Positions 54,944 to 64,000 are shown, numbered from the stretch's first letter. The stretch is 64,000 nt of DNA from Thiomargarita sp. (GCA_020721005.1 DYNP01000010.1:103712-167711), one strand, 5' to 3'. The notes: generated from the sequence alone by a model not told the origin. Made by a program: numbers and translations.

Positions 54944-55432
54944 ATGAATTTAGAACAACGACCTGGTAATTGGATTATCTTACTCAGTTTTGGCTTCAGT
55001 CTCCTGCTATCCATCATGCCCTTACCCAGCTGGGCCACCCTGTGGCGACCCGATTGGATCAGCATGATTCTCATCTACTGGGCCATCTCCATTCCCCAAC
55101 GCATAGGCATTGCAGCCGGTTGGGGAATTGGTATCTTGCAAGACGTCCTTAGCGACTCTCTATTGGGCCAACATGCTCTCAGTCTCAGCCTAATTGCCTA
55201 CTTTGCCATCAGATTTCACCGTCGCATCAACCTATTACCTATCTGGCAACAAACCTTAGCCGTGGCCCTACTCATTGCATTTGGACAACTGCTCAACGCT
55301 TGGATTCAAGGACTGATCGGCCACCCCCAACCCGGCGCCACCATTTTTTACCCGGCCATCAGCGGTCTCTTCTTTTGGCCCTGGCTATACCTGGTCCTAA
55401 AAGACATCTGCCAAACCTATTCCACCTTATAA
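54944..55432 (+). CDS. mreD: Rod-shape protein MreD
   Basis: A 162-residue inner-membrane protein with about five hydrophobic helices. GNWIILLSFGFSLLLSIMPL opens it, and RPDWISMILIYWAISIPQRI and GILQDVLSDSLLGQHALSLS are family-typical. It completes the MreBCD complex. mrdA starts 27 bp downstream. Confidence 0.92.
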   Translation: MNLEQRPGNWIILLSFGFSLLLSIMPLPSWATLWRPDWISMILIYWAISIPQRIGIAAGWGIGILQDVLSDSLLGQHALSLSLIAYFAIRFHRRINLLPIWQQTLAVALLIAFGQLLNAWIQGLIGHPQPGATIFYPAISGLFFWPWLYLVLKDICQTYSTL

Positions 55433-55459
55433 CTCCTTAATCTCTGAGGAGAAACTGCC

Positions 55460-57331
55460 ATGTCCTCCTACTTTGTCTTAAAAAATGTAGTTCAGGAAAC
55501 TAACGTATTTAACCTGCGCATCATCTTAGCCTGGATAGCCATGCTATTGGGACTGATCCTGATCGTGTTGCGACTGATCAATTTACAAGTCATTGAACAT
55601 GAACGCTATACCACCCTATCGGAAAGTAATCACCTCAAAATACGCCCATTGCCTCCAACCCGAGGCCTGATTTATGATCGCAATGGCGTGTTATTGGCAG
55701 AAAATCGAGTCTCTTATAGCCTCTCCATCATCCCGGAACAAGTTGACAATATTGACGAACTTATTGGCAGACTTAAAGAACTTATCCTGATTGAAGACAC
55801 CGATATCAATCATTTCAAACGCTTATTACAACAAAGACGAGGCTTTGATTCCATTCCCTTACGTTTACGCCTCACTGAAGACGAAGTTGCCCGGCTTTCT
55901 GTAGAAAGCCATCGCCTTCCTCACGTGGAAATTACCTCCAACTTAAGTCGCTATTACCCACTCGGTCCCACTGCAGTCCATGCCATTGGCTATGTGGGAC
56001 GTATTAATGAACAAGAATTGGCAGTCATTGACCAACACAACTACATGGGAAGCCATTACATAGGCAAAGTGGGCGTGGAAAAATTCTATGAAAAAGAATT
56101 ACATGGCAAAGTCGGATTTCAACAAGTAGAAACCAATGTCCAAGGTCGACTGTTGCGCGTTTTAGAACGCACTCCCCCCATTCCCGGCAAAAACCTATAC
56201 CTGAACATTGACGTTACCTTGCAACGTTTTGTTGAAAATCTTATCAAGGATGAGCGGGCTTCCATCGTAGCCATTGAACCAGACAGTGGCGGAGTTTTGG
56301 CACTGGCAAGCATGCCCTATTACGATCCCAACCTATTTGTCAATGGCATTGACGCCCAAAAATATCGAGAACTGCGCGATTCCCCAGACCGTCCCCTATT
56401 CAATCGCGCCATTCGCGGCCAATATCCCCCAGGCTCCACTGTCAAAGCCTTTGTGGGACTGGCGGGTTTAGAATATGGAGTGCGGGCTGAACACAGCAGC
56501 ACTTGGTGCCGCGGCTGGTATTCCCTTAAAGGTCAATCTCATCGATATCGAGACTGGAAAAAAAGTGGTCATGGCGCCATGAATCTTCACCATGCCATTG
56601 AACAATCTTGTGACGTCTATTTTTACGCCTTAGCCAACGATCTGGGCATCGATCGCCTCCATGCCTTCATGAGCCGCTTTGGATTTGGCAAAAAAACTGG
56701 CATCGATGTCAGCGGAGAATTGCCCGGACTCATGCCCTCTCGGGACTGGAAACGTCGTGCCCGAAATAAACTCTGGTATTCCGGAGAAACACTTATTGCG
56801 GGTATTGGTCAAGGTTTCACCTTATCCACCCCCTTACAACTAGCCGTGGCCACTGCCACTTTGAGCAAACGGGGACAATTTAGACAACCCAGAGTAGTAT
56901 TTGCAGTGGATGAGACTCACTTGGATGAACTGAGCACTGTCACCCCCACCAAACAAGTCAACGTCACCCTAAAAGACGAACATTACTGGGACATTGCCAT
57001 TGCCGGCATGGAAGCAGTGGTGCACAGTCGGCGAGGCACAGCTCAAAAAGTCGGTTTACGTTCCCCCTACCATTTTGCAGGGAAAACGGGGACTGCTCAA
57101 GTTGTGGGCATTAAACAAGATGAACATTACAATGCGAAAAAACTCCCTAAAAAGTTTCACGACCATGCCTGGTTTATTGCCTTTGCGCCCATTGACAATC
57201 CCAAAATTGCAGTCTCTGTGATCGTAGAAAATGGGGGAGGTGGCAGCAAAACTGCTGCCCCACTGGCCAAAAAAGTCATGGATTTTTACCTGCTACCCAA
57301 TTCTCCACTTCGGATTGCCAACAAAGAATAA
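55460..57331 (+). CDS. mrdA: Penicillin-binding protein 2 (elongasome transpeptidase)
   Basis: A 623-residue class B PBP that cross-links lateral-wall peptidoglycan. The N-terminal anchor is about residues 20-42. The pedestal includes PTRGLIYDRNGVLLAENRVS. The transpeptidase domain has Ser326 in PPGSTVK, the SxN-type SCD, and Lys542-Thr-Gly. The C-terminus is normal. It pairs with RodA, encoded next. Confidence 0.96.
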   Translation: MSSYFVLKNVVQETNVFNLRIILAWIAMLLGLILIVLRLINLQVIEHERYTTLSESNHLKIRPLPPTRGLIYDRNGVLLAENRVSYSLSIIPEQVDNIDELIGRLKELILIEDTDINHFKRLLQQRRGFDSIPLRLRLTEDEVARLSVESHRLPHVEITSNLSRYYPLGPTAVHAIGYVGRINEQELAVIDQHNYMGSHYIGKVGVEKFYEKELHGKVGFQQVETNVQGRLLRVLERTPPIPGKNLYLNIDVTLQRFVENLIKDERASIVAIEPDSGGVLALASMPYYDPNLFVNGIDAQKYRELRDSPDRPLFNRAIRGQYPPGSTVKAFVGLAGLEYGVRAEHSSTWCRGWYSLKGQSHRYRDWKKSGHGAMNLHHAIEQSCDVYFYALANDLGIDRLHAFMSRFGFGKKTGIDVSGELPGLMPSRDWKRRARNKLWYSGETLIAGIGQGFTLSTPLQLAVATATLSKRGQFRQPRVVFAVDETHLDELSTVTPTKQVNVTLKDEHYWDIAIAGMEAVVHSRRGTAQKVGLRSPYHFAGKTGTAQVVGIKQDEHYNAKKLPKKFHDHAWFIAFAPIDNPKIAVSVIVENGGGGSKTAAPLAKKVMDFYLLPNSPLRIANKE

Positions 57332-57451
57332 TTCCCTAAGCACACCACTTGACCACCGTTTTCCTTTTAAACACACACAGAGCAACGGGATCACTTCCAA
57401 ACCCAAGACTTTAAGAATTTCTCACCCTCAACTCACTCAGCAATACCCAAT

Positions 57452-58555
57452 ATGGCCACTGACTGGACTGAAAAATCTTCCCCTCATTTCTTACATTTAG
57501 ACAAACCGCTGTTGCTGGGACTCATAATCCTATGTTGCATGGGACTGTTCGTTCTATACAGTGCAGGAGGCCAAGACCTTGATCTGGTAGGTAGACAATT
57601 GCTCCGCATGTTACTCGGTTTTGGCATCATGCTCATCCTGGCTCAAATTCGTCCCCAATACCTTATTCACTGGATACCATGGATTTACATAACCGGCATT
57701 TTCTTCCTGATAGCCGTCTTACTGGTTGGAGAAATTGTCAATGGTTCCCAACGCTGGTTAAATTTGGGACTATTTCGTTTTCAACCCTCAGAAATGATGA
57801 AATTGACCGTACCACTCATGGTCACCTGGTATTTGGCAGACAAACCTTTGCCCCCTAACTACTGGCGCCTCACTCTGGCCCTCATGATCACTCTGATACC
57901 CGTCATTCTCATTGCCAAACAACCGGATTTGGGCACGGCTTTACTCATTGCAGCCTCTGGAGCTTTCGTGATCTTTTTCAGCGGCATTTCTTGGCGTCTC
58001 ATCTTCACTGCTGCCTTCCTATTGACCGCCTTAGCTCCAGTCCTGTGGTTTATGCTCCATGACTACCAACGGGAACGAATTTACACCTTACTCAACCCTG
58101 AAAAAGCTCCCTTGAGCACCGGTTATCACATCATACAATCTAAAATTGCCATTGGTTCCGGGGGATTTTATGGCAAAGGATGGTTAAAAGGTACCCAATC
58201 CAACCTAGAATTCTTACCGGAACGAACCACTGACTTTGTATTTGCGGTCTACAGTGAAGAATTTGGATTACTGGGCATTCTCATTTTATTGAGCATCTAC
58301 CTATTTATTCTCACTCGTGGACTCTACATCGCAATGCAGGCTCAAGACACCTTCTCTCGTCTATTGGCCGGCAGTCTAACCCTCAGCTTCTTTGTCTACA
58401 TTTTTGTCAACATCGGCATGGTGGCAGGATTATTACCCGTAGTTGGGTTACCCTTGCCCCTCATCAGTTACGGAGGAACCTCACTGATTACCCTAATGGC
58501 CAGCTTTGGGTTGCTCATGAGTATTTACACCCACCGAAGACTACTTTCTAATTAA
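57452..58555 (+). CDS. rodA: Peptidoglycan glycosyltransferase RodA
   Basis: A 367-residue SEDS-family polymerase with about ten membrane helices. RWLNLGLFRFQPSEMMKLTV, KQPDLGTALLIAASGAF and the conserved LPVVGLPLPLISYGGTSLIT are diagnostic. It polymerises lipid II with PBP2. The 120-bp gap after mrdA has no gene. Confidence 0.96.
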   Translation: MATDWTEKSSPHFLHLDKPLLLGLIILCCMGLFVLYSAGGQDLDLVGRQLLRMLLGFGIMLILAQIRPQYLIHWIPWIYITGIFFLIAVLLVGEIVNGSQRWLNLGLFRFQPSEMMKLTVPLMVTWYLADKPLPPNYWRLTLALMITLIPVILIAKQPDLGTALLIAASGAFVIFFSGISWRLIFTAAFLLTALAPVLWFMLHDYQRERIYTLLNPEKAPLSTGYHIIQSKIAIGSGGFYGKGWLKGTQSNLEFLPERTTDFVFAVYSEEFGLLGILILLSIYLFILTRGLYIAMQAQDTFSRLLAGSLTLSFFVYIFVNIGMVAGLLPVVGLPLPLISYGGTSLITLMASFGLLMSIYTHRRLLSN

Positions 58556-58675
58556 ATTCATGAACTCATGGCCAATTCCAAGAAATCACGGGGAGAAATA
58601 ACTCTTTTCCCATAAAAACTATACAGCGCTCCTGTCGCGTTCAAAATCCCAATTCCCATTTAACAAAGGTATGAT

Positions 58676-59671
58676 ATGCGCCTCACTCACTCTCCCTTTT
58701 TTTCACCCTTTCTTCTATTAGGACTACTCCTTATTGCCATAAATGAAGCAACTTGGGCTCAACCCAATACCTTAGAACAATTCATCAATAACATGGTCAC
58801 CCAACACCACTTTGACCCTCAATATCTGACTCAACTCTTTAAACAAGTCAAAATAAAAAATAACATTCTCAGCGTCATGGATAGGCCTGGAGAAGCCAAG
58901 CCTTGGTACCAATATCGAACTGCCCTGATCACCCCTTCCCGAATCAATCAGGGACTGCAATTCTGGAAACAACAAGCCGCCTCTTTGACAAAAGCCACCG
59001 CCCAATATGGAGTCCCGGCTGAAATTGTAATTGCCATCATTGGCATTGAAACCAGCTATGGAGACAACACTGGAAACTTTAAAGTGATCGAGTCCCTCAC
59101 CACTCTGGGCTTTCACTATCCCCGACGCGCCGAATTTTTCCAAGGAGAATTAGAAGCCTTTCTACTCATCACCAGAGAAGAAGGACTTGACCCCCTACAA
59201 CCCGAAGGATCTTATGCCGGCGCCATGGGTATCGGTCAATTCATGCCCACCAGCTATCGCAAGTACGCTGTTGACTTTAATAAAGACGGCAAACGCAACA
59301 TCTGGACTTCCTTTGAAGACGCCATTGGCAGCGTCGCTAACTACCTACACCAACATGGCTGGCAAAGAGAACAATCCGTTATCACCCCGACTAAAGTACG
59401 ACCTGATGCCATTGACCAATTACTGAGCTTAAAATTCGAACCCAATTACACCTTACAGGAACTTGCTCAACAAGGTTTAAGCTACAATGGGAATGAACCT
59501 CCCAACACCCTAGCCATGATTATTGACTTGAAAACCGAATTGGGCACTGCCTATTGGGTCGGTTTTAAAAACTTCTATGTCATCACCCGTTACAATCGCA
59601 GCAAAAATTACGCAATGGCAGTTTATCAACTGGCCCAAGAAATTGCTCATCTTTATTCCCTGAACCCATAA
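58676..59671 (+). CDS. mltB: Membrane-bound lytic transglycosylase B
   Basis: A 331-residue GH103 enzyme that cleaves glycan strands to 1,6-anhydroMurNAc. A signal peptide (about 1-28, ending TWA) lacks a lipobox cysteine, so this form is likely periplasmic and not lipidated. The catalytic Glu is in AIIGIETSYGDN. AGAMGIGQFMPTSYRKYAVD and ANYLHQHGW are family motifs. rlpA follows 16 bp downstream. Confidence 0.94.
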   Translation: MRLTHSPFFSPFLLLGLLLIAINEATWAQPNTLEQFINNMVTQHHFDPQYLTQLFKQVKIKNNILSVMDRPGEAKPWYQYRTALITPSRINQGLQFWKQQAASLTKATAQYGVPAEIVIAIIGIETSYGDNTGNFKVIESLTTLGFHYPRRAEFFQGELEAFLLITREEGLDPLQPEGSYAGAMGIGQFMPTSYRKYAVDFNKDGKRNIWTSFEDAIGSVANYLHQHGWQREQSVITPTKVRPDAIDQLLSLKFEPNYTLQELAQQGLSYNGNEPPNTLAMIIDLKTELGTAYWVGFKNFYVITRYNRSKNYAMAVYQLAQEIAHLYSLNP

Positions 59672-59687
59672 CTTTACCCCATTACTT

Positions 59688-60212
59688 ATGAAAATTATCC
59701 TGATCTCGTTGCTGACCCTATTGGGACTGTTGGCCTGTTCAACCCCCCTCAAGACCACGGTCCCCATTCCAACTATCCCGCAAAACGCAGTAACTCCTAT
59801 TCCTCCAAAAACAGATCTCACCAAACCCGAAGTTCCCACCATTCAACCCGATGAAGAACTAATCACAAGGCCCGAAGTTCCCATAATTGCCCCGGATCAT
59901 GCCCATGCAGAATTACCTTGGGCCAGCCATGGCCTGGCTGGCTGGTATCAACTCCAAGATCACGGTAATAAAACTGCCAGTGGCCAAATCTATGATTTAT
60001 ATGGAATGACTGCCGCCCATGCCAATCTACCTCTATTCTCCCGAGTTGAAATCACCAATCCTCACACTGGACAACACGCCATCATCACCATTAACGATCG
60101 CCTGACCGAATCCCACTTACTCATCAAAATTTCCTATTTCCTAGCCCAACAACTGGGTTTGATGACCTCACCTTCTCCAACCGTGAATATCAGGAGAATC
60201 GATGCGAGATAG
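59688..60212 (+). CDS. rlpA: RlpA-like lipoprotein, septal-ring lytic transglycosylase family
   Basis: A 174-residue lipoprotein. MKIILISLLTLLGLLAC ends in a lipobox Cys17. A Pro/Thr-rich linker (about 18-72, repeats of (K/R)PEVP(T/I)I) leads to the double-psi beta-barrel: GLAGWYQ, TASGQIYDLYGMTAAHANLP and ITINDRL, keeping the His and Asp of the active site. There is no SPOR domain, unlike E. coli RlpA. It overlaps the extended dacA frame by 11 bp. Confidence 0.85.
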   Translation: MKIILISLLTLLGLLACSTPLKTTVPIPTIPQNAVTPIPPKTDLTKPEVPTIQPDEELITRPEVPIIAPDHAHAELPWASHGLAGWYQLQDHGNKTASGQIYDLYGMTAAHANLPLFSRVEITNPHTGQHAIITINDRLTESHLLIKISYFLAQQLGLMTSPSPTVNIRRIDAR

Positions 60213-60273
60213 TTTTTCCCAATCCAACCCACAGACCTTCCTTCCCGAAACACGACCCCACCTTTTATTTCTC

Positions 60274-61428
60274 ATGCGAACTCATGTATATCTATTGTAT
60301 CTAACCTTCACTCTATTCCTATCCACCGGAGTGACCCAAGCCAGTTTACCCCTAAATTTGGTCCCAACTCCTCCTCCTATTGAGTCTAGTGCTTATTTAT
60401 TGCAAGACTTTGACAGTGACCAAATTCTTATGGAAAAACAGGCAGATAAACGTTTAGAACCGGCCAGTTTAACCAAATTAATGACTGCCTATCTGATATT
60501 TGAAAAACTCAAATCAGGCAGTTTACAACTCACTGAGCCCGTTAGAATCAGCGAAAAAGCTTGGCGTACTACAGGTTCTCGCATGTATCTCAATGTTAAT
60601 GAGACCGTTCCAGTGGAACAACTTCTAAAAGGTATGATTATACAATCTGGTAACGACGCCAGTATCGCTTTAGCGGAACATATTGCAGGTTCAGAAGAAA
60701 CTTTTGTCAGTCTCATGAATAAAAAAGCCCAACAATTGGGCCTAAAAAATACCCATTATACCAACAGCACTGGCTGGCCCCATTCCCAACAATACACTAC
60801 CGCTCAGGATTTAGCCCGCCTGGCCCAAACCATCATTCGAGAACATCCAGAATATTACCGCTGGTATTCCGAACGGGAATTTACCTACAATAACATCACT
60901 CAAACCAATCGCAATCTACTTCTTTGGCGAGATCACAGCGTCGATGGCATGAAAACTGGGTATACTGAAGCAGCCGGTTATTGTCTAGTCTCCTCTGCCA
61001 AAAGAGGAAATATGCGTCTAATAGCCATCCTTATGGGCGCCGGCAATAACAAAATACGGGCGACAGAAAGTCAAAAAATGCTAGACTATGGCTTTCGCTT
61101 CTTTGAAACCTACTTACTTTATCAGGCTGGTCAAGTTTTAAACACCGAAAAAGTTTGGCAAGGGGAACAAAATCACCTCACAGTTGGATTAACTTCTGAT
61201 CTTTATATTACCCTTCCTAAGGGACAGTATCAACAACTGAATGCTTCTCTACACATTGCCAAACGACTGCTTGCCCCCATTAAAGAAGGAGAAACACTGG
61301 GCACTTTACGTATTAACTTAGGGGAAGAAACACTACTTGAAAGGCCCCTAGTCGCCCTATCTTCAGTAAACAAAGGTAATTTATGGAAAAGATTGTTTGA
61401 CCACCTTGTGTTGCTATTTAAAAAGTAG
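60274..61428 (+). CDS. dacA: D-alanyl-D-alanine carboxypeptidase (PBP5/6 type)
   Basis: A 384-residue low-molecular-weight PBP that trims the terminal D-Ala of stem peptides. The signal peptide (MRTHVYLLYLTFTLFLSTGV, ending TQA) is followed by Ser65-Leu-Thr-Lys (SLTK), SGNDAS and KTGYTEAAGYC. The C-terminal beta domain ends in KRLFDHLVLLFKK, an amphipathic anchor. Start 60274 gives a normal signal peptide; an in-frame ATG at 60202 overlaps rlpA and would add 24 polar residues. Confidence 0.95.
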   Translation: MRTHVYLLYLTFTLFLSTGVTQASLPLNLVPTPPPIESSAYLLQDFDSDQILMEKQADKRLEPASLTKLMTAYLIFEKLKSGSLQLTEPVRISEKAWRTTGSRMYLNVNETVPVEQLLKGMIIQSGNDASIALAEHIAGSEETFVSLMNKKAQQLGLKNTHYTNSTGWPHSQQYTTAQDLARLAQTIIREHPEYYRWYSEREFTYNNITQTNRNLLLWRDHSVDGMKTGYTEAAGYCLVSSAKRGNMRLIAILMGAGNNKIRATESQKMLDYGFRFFETYLLYQAGQVLNTEKVWQGEQNHLTVGLTSDLYITLPKGQYQQLNASLHIAKRLLAPIKEGETLGTLRINLGEETLLERPLVALSSVNKGNLWKRLFDHLVLLFKK

Positions 61429-61535
61429 TCTCAATTCACACAATTCCTTGCTCAGACACTCAGCCGGGACAATCCAACTTTTACCCCCCATTATACGGGA
61501 AATTCCCACTTAAACAATTACTTATCAACTCAACT

Positions 61536-62384
61536 ATGTCAATCGTTTACCTCAATGGTCAATTTTTACCCCTGGCTGAAGCCAAAATTTCCGTATTGGA
61601 TCGAGGATTTATTTTTGGAGAAGGCATTTATGAAGTCATTCCCGCCTACACCAAGCGCCTATTCCGCTTATCTGAACACTTACAACGCCTAGAGCATAAT
61701 TTACAAAAAATTCGGCTTCCCAATCCACTGACCCGGCCACAATGGACCACGGTTTTACAAACTTTACTGTCGGAAAATGAAGGAGATAATCAATCGGTTT
61801 ACTTGCAAATAACCCGAGGCTCAGCTAAAAGAGAACACCATTTTCCAGCCCATAGCCAACCCACCGTGTTTGCCATGAGTGAACCCATCTCCATGACTTT
61901 TTCCCCATTCAAAGGTGTTAAAGCCATCACCTGCCCCGATACCCGTTGGCAACATTGTGATATCAAAACTATCACCCTATTGGCCAATGTATTGGCTCGT
62001 CAACAAGCCATAGAGTCTGGTGCCCTAGAAGCCATTTTAATTCGAGAAGAGCAAGTGACTGAAGGCGCAGCCAGCAATGTTTTTGCGGTCATACAAGGAC
62101 AAATTCTCACTCCCCCCAAAAGCCCATTCATTCTCCCGGGCATCACTCGCGACTTAATCTTAGAAATCTTACAAATTCATCAAATTCCCCATCAGGAATC
62201 CCCAATTTCACTTACCCAACTGCAATCGGCCGAAGAAATCTGGCTAACCAGTTCCGTTAGAGAAATTATTCCCGTTGTCAACCTCAATGGACAAAGTGTA
62301 GGCACTGGTCAACCCGGTCCCATTTGGCACAGAATTTGGCAACTTTATCAGGATAATAAACCCAGATTCCTCACAATGCCATGA
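61536..62384 (+). CDS. dat: D-amino-acid aminotransferase
   Basis: A 282-residue fold-type IV PLP enzyme. MSIVYLNGQFLPLAEAKISV and DRGFIFGEGIYEVIP are typical of D-alanine transaminases. Lys144 (CDIKTITLL) binds PLP, and EGAASNVFAV lies in the cofactor phosphate region. It can make D-Glu or D-Ala for peptidoglycan, matching the neighbouring dacA and the murD elsewhere in the window. A branched-chain aminotransferase is less likely given length and N-terminus. ybeD overlaps its stop as ATGA. Confidence 0.9.
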   Translation: MSIVYLNGQFLPLAEAKISVLDRGFIFGEGIYEVIPAYTKRLFRLSEHLQRLEHNLQKIRLPNPLTRPQWTTVLQTLLSENEGDNQSVYLQITRGSAKREHHFPAHSQPTVFAMSEPISMTFSPFKGVKAITCPDTRWQHCDIKTITLLANVLARQQAIESGALEAILIREEQVTEGAASNVFAVIQGQILTPPKSPFILPGITRDLILEILQIHQIPHQESPISLTQLQSAEEIWLTSSVREIIPVVNLNGQSVGTGQPGPIWHRIWQLYQDNKPRFLTMP

Positions 62385-62659
62385 ACGCCCTTAACCCGGA
62401 CCCCAATTCCTTGCTCAATTTTCCCTGTGAATTTCCAATTAAAATCATAGGATTGTTTGACCCCGACTTTGAACAACTGGTTATTGAAATCGTTCGCCAA
62501 CATTGTCAAGACTTAAAAGATCAAGCCATTCGCACTCGAACCAGTCGAGGAGGAAAATATGTGTCCATAACCATCGAGATCACCGCTCACAATCGTCTAC
62601 AATTGGATAACCTATATATCCAACTCAGTCAACATCCCAAGGTTTTCATGGTGTTATAG
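62381..62659 (+). CDS. ybeD: DUF493 / YbeD family protein
   Basis: A 92-residue alpha/beta protein. FPCEFPIKIIGLFDPDFEQL, RTSRGGKYVSITIEITAHNR and YIQLSQHPKVFMVL match the YbeD family, an ACT-like regulator of unknown ligand. It overlaps dat by 4 bp. In E. coli and Pseudomonas lipB follows ybeD; here it does not, and an unrelated gene comes next. Confidence 0.9.
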   Translation: MNALNPDPNSLLNFPCEFPIKIIGLFDPDFEQLVIEIVRQHCQDLKDQAIRTRTSRGGKYVSITIEITAHNRLQLDNLYIQLSQHPKVFMVL

Positions 62660-62698
62660 CTCATCTTATGTTAAGTAATTGAAGAGTGAATAGTATAT

Positions 62699-62734
62699 GG
62701 TAGGATGGGTTACCTATCGTCAGCCCATCCTACC
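62699..62734. repeat. Hairpin of the TAGGATGGG family after ybeD
   Basis: GGTAGGATGGG (62699-62709) and CCCATCCTACC (62724-62734) form an 11-bp perfect stem with a 14-nt loop TTACCTATCGTCAG. A half-copy, GGTAGGATGAGCAAC, follows at 62749. It may act as a terminator-like or REP-type element. Confidence 0.75.
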
Positions 62735-62813
62735 ACTCTGCAAATCAGGTAGGATGAGCAACATGAAAAGACGTTTTCATTACCCCACATAACTATTAAT
62801 TTTGAATAATACT

Positions 62814-63257
62814 ATGATTTATCGAGAAACTTTCTTTCGTCCTGACGAATTGCACCGCGAAGCTTGGTCAATTCCTGCGGTGATCTACAATCGCACGCAT
62901 CACTTGTTAAACCAGACTAAAAACAAATGCCTATTTGTGCCCATTCGCAACATGCAATACTTGGCCGTTTTAGATAAGGAAGAAATCATCTTCATCGATT
63001 CAGCAGGAGGATATGGGCATCACAATGGAATAGGGGGACGCATTATTCAATTGGCTTGGCTGGATTTTCATCCTCAAATTCGTCAAGCAATCAGTGACCC
63101 GGTCCCTTGTCATATCGCCTATTATTTACCTCATGCAAAACCAGCCATGCAACGATTGGTTCAAGACTTCTCATTGGCACTTGAGCAGTTTGAACAACGG
63201 GAACACAAATCTTTTTTGGAACAAGTAGCCCAAATTTTACCTTTCAAAAAAACATAA
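62814..63257 (+). CDS. Protein of unknown function
   Basis: A 147-residue soluble protein, no signal or membrane segment. MIYRETFFRPDELHREAWSI and CLFVPIRNMQYLAVLDKEEI are followed by IFIDSAGGYGHHNGIGGRII. The His-His-Asn-Gly stretch (about 72-77) could bind a ligand or metal, which is speculation. ATG at 62814 is preferred over a TTG four codons upstream. The next gene starts 3 bp after its stop, so it is probably co-transcribed with the GspM-like gene. Confidence 0.7.
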   Translation: MIYRETFFRPDELHREAWSIPAVIYNRTHHLLNQTKNKCLFVPIRNMQYLAVLDKEEIIFIDSAGGYGHHNGIGGRIIQLAWLDFHPQIRQAISDPVPCHIAYYLPHAKPAMQRLVQDFSLALEQFEQREHKSFLEQVAQILPFKKT

Positions 63258-63260
63258 ACC

Positions 63261-63839
63261 ATGTTTGAACTATTTGCTCAATTAACCAATGAGTTGCGGC
63301 AAAATCCTCGTCTTAGAATAGGCTTGGGCATCATCGTAGCCCTGTTGTTAACTTATGGTCTCTCTCGCCTACATGTGTATGAGAAACAATTGCAACAGAA
63401 TTACCAAGAAGTCACTGGTCGATGGCAACAATTGAAAGAAGTGGCTGGACAAACCCAGTGGGCAAACCATGCCCAACAAGCTGTGGTGTTGCGGGAACAG
63501 TTGGAACAACAACTTTGGCAAGCCAACACCAAAGGCATGGCTCAAGCTGTACTACAAACTTGGTTACAAGAAGAAATTTTCTTTGCTCAAATTAAAGATG
63601 CTGGTTTAAAAATGCAGACCACCTTGAGCGTGCCCAAATATCCCAATTTATGGCAGATCAGCGCAGAATTACAAGCTGACTTCGAACCCAAAACTTTACA
63701 AAAGTTGCTGTTAGCGATTGAAGGGTATGAAAAATTAACTGTGGTGGAACGTTTAGAAATTCGTTATGCTTCTCGTTCGAGAATGACCTTGGGAGTCACT
63801 GCCTACTTTTTAGAAACTCCCACACCTTCCCAAAAATAG
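63261..63839 (+). CDS. GspM-like single-pass membrane protein
   Basis: A 192-residue protein. A short cytoplasmic N-terminus and one membrane helix (about 19-36, IGLGIIVALLLTYGLSRL) are followed by a Gln-rich coiled coil (about 40-100). A ferredoxin-like alpha/beta domain (LWQISAELQADFEPKTLQKL, then LTVVERLEIRY) completes it. This is the layout of type II secretion GspM. GspM diverges fast, so the call is architectural. It lies 58 kb from the gspGHI cluster. Confidence 0.6.
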   Translation: MFELFAQLTNELRQNPRLRIGLGIIVALLLTYGLSRLHVYEKQLQQNYQEVTGRWQQLKEVAGQTQWANHAQQAVVLREQLEQQLWQANTKGMAQAVLQTWLQEEIFFAQIKDAGLKMQTTLSVPKYPNLWQISAELQADFEPKTLQKLLLAIEGYEKLTVVERLEIRYASRSRMTLGVTAYFLETPTPSQK

Positions 63840-63937
63840 TTTCACAAATATGACCAATTTACAGGCATCACTAAAGATTGACCTGTTCCCCTTTTAATTT
63901 AACTTCCTAGTTTCCCTTCTGAATTTAAGCTCATACC

Positions 63938-64000
63938 ATGAATCTGACTTGGATAGTCTTCAGTCCCCTCAAAAAACTCGGCACTCAACTGTCTTCTCCC
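63938..64000 (+). CDS. N-terminal fragment of an unidentified gene, cut by the window end
   Basis: An open frame from ATG at 63938 runs 21 codons to the window edge (MNLTWIVFSPLKKLGTQLSS). It is 98 bp after the GspM-like stop on the same strand. A GspC/N or other secretion component would fit, but the fragment is too short to assign. Confidence 0.4.
   Translation, partial: MNLTWIVFSPLKKLGTQLSSP

Overview
The window reads as a chromosomal segment of a gammaproteobacterium. The evidence is a ZipA next to SMC, SecB beside GpsA and a YibN-type rhodanese, PpnP, QueD/QueE, and the mreBCD-mrdA-rodA-mltB-rlpA-dacA wall cluster. GatCAB, an LbtU-type porin, a di-haem peroxidase, an ArsR/DUF2892/rhodanese sulfur set and a very heavy load of short intergenic repeats point away from enterobacteria and toward a Thiotrichales/Beggiatoaceae-like sulfur bacterium. 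That placement is inference. No rRNA gene, prophage, complete insertion sequence or CRISPR array is visible.

Layout. 1-9 kb: a DprE2/DprE1-like oxidoreductase pair (minus strand), rlmI, an LbtU-type porin, three type II secretion pseudopilins (gspG/H/I-like), gltX, an orphan efflux adaptor and ribE. 9-15 kb: a 1403-residue exported subtilase flanked by two repeat arrays, with a duplicated promoter. 15-21 kb: aroE fused to a DUF1674 tail, an exported alpha/beta hydrolase, a DUF4124-like protein, a di-haem peroxidase, ppnP and a DUF302 protein. 21-31 kb: a 15-unit 28-bp repeat array, glmM, arsR/DUF2892/rhodanese/secB/gpsA, a methylase-like protein lacking its catalytic motif, a CBS protein and apbC. 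30-41 kb: an exported trypsin, a glycosyltransferase-TPR protein, murD, glmU, a broken adhesin-like gene, a monohaem cytochrome, a cold-shock protein and OsmC, separated by repeats at almost every junction. 41-52 kb: tRNA-Glu and tRNA-Ala, a lipoprotein, smc-zipA, a small HTH gene with queDE, and gatCAB. 52-64 kb: mreBCD-mrdA-rodA-mltB-rlpA-dacA-dat-ybeD, a protein of unknown function and a GspM-like protein.

How the genes connect. Much of the window serves the cell wall: glmM and glmU make UDP-GlcNAc, murD adds D-Glu, dat supplies D-amino acids, and MreBCD/PBP2/RodA with MltB, RlpA and DacA build and trim the peptidoglycan. gltX with gatCAB suggests indirect Gln- and/or Asn-tRNA synthesis. 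The pseudopilins and the GspM-like protein imply a type II secretion system that could export the subtilase and the trypsin (inference).

The most unusual signal is a dispersed repeat family. A roughly 20-bp core, TGGAGTAGAGGCTTTAGCCG and variants, occurs about 70 times at ten intergenic loci and in both orientations. It forms tandem arrays of 24, 28, 33/99, 43 and 47 bp period and roughly 95-bp MITE-like elements with inverted ends and a conserved interior. It never interrupts a recognisable gene. Other points worth checking are the AroE-DUF1674 fusion, the methylase without an NPPY motif, the frameshifted choice-of-anchor-type gene upstream of glmU, and the tandem promoter of the subtilase.
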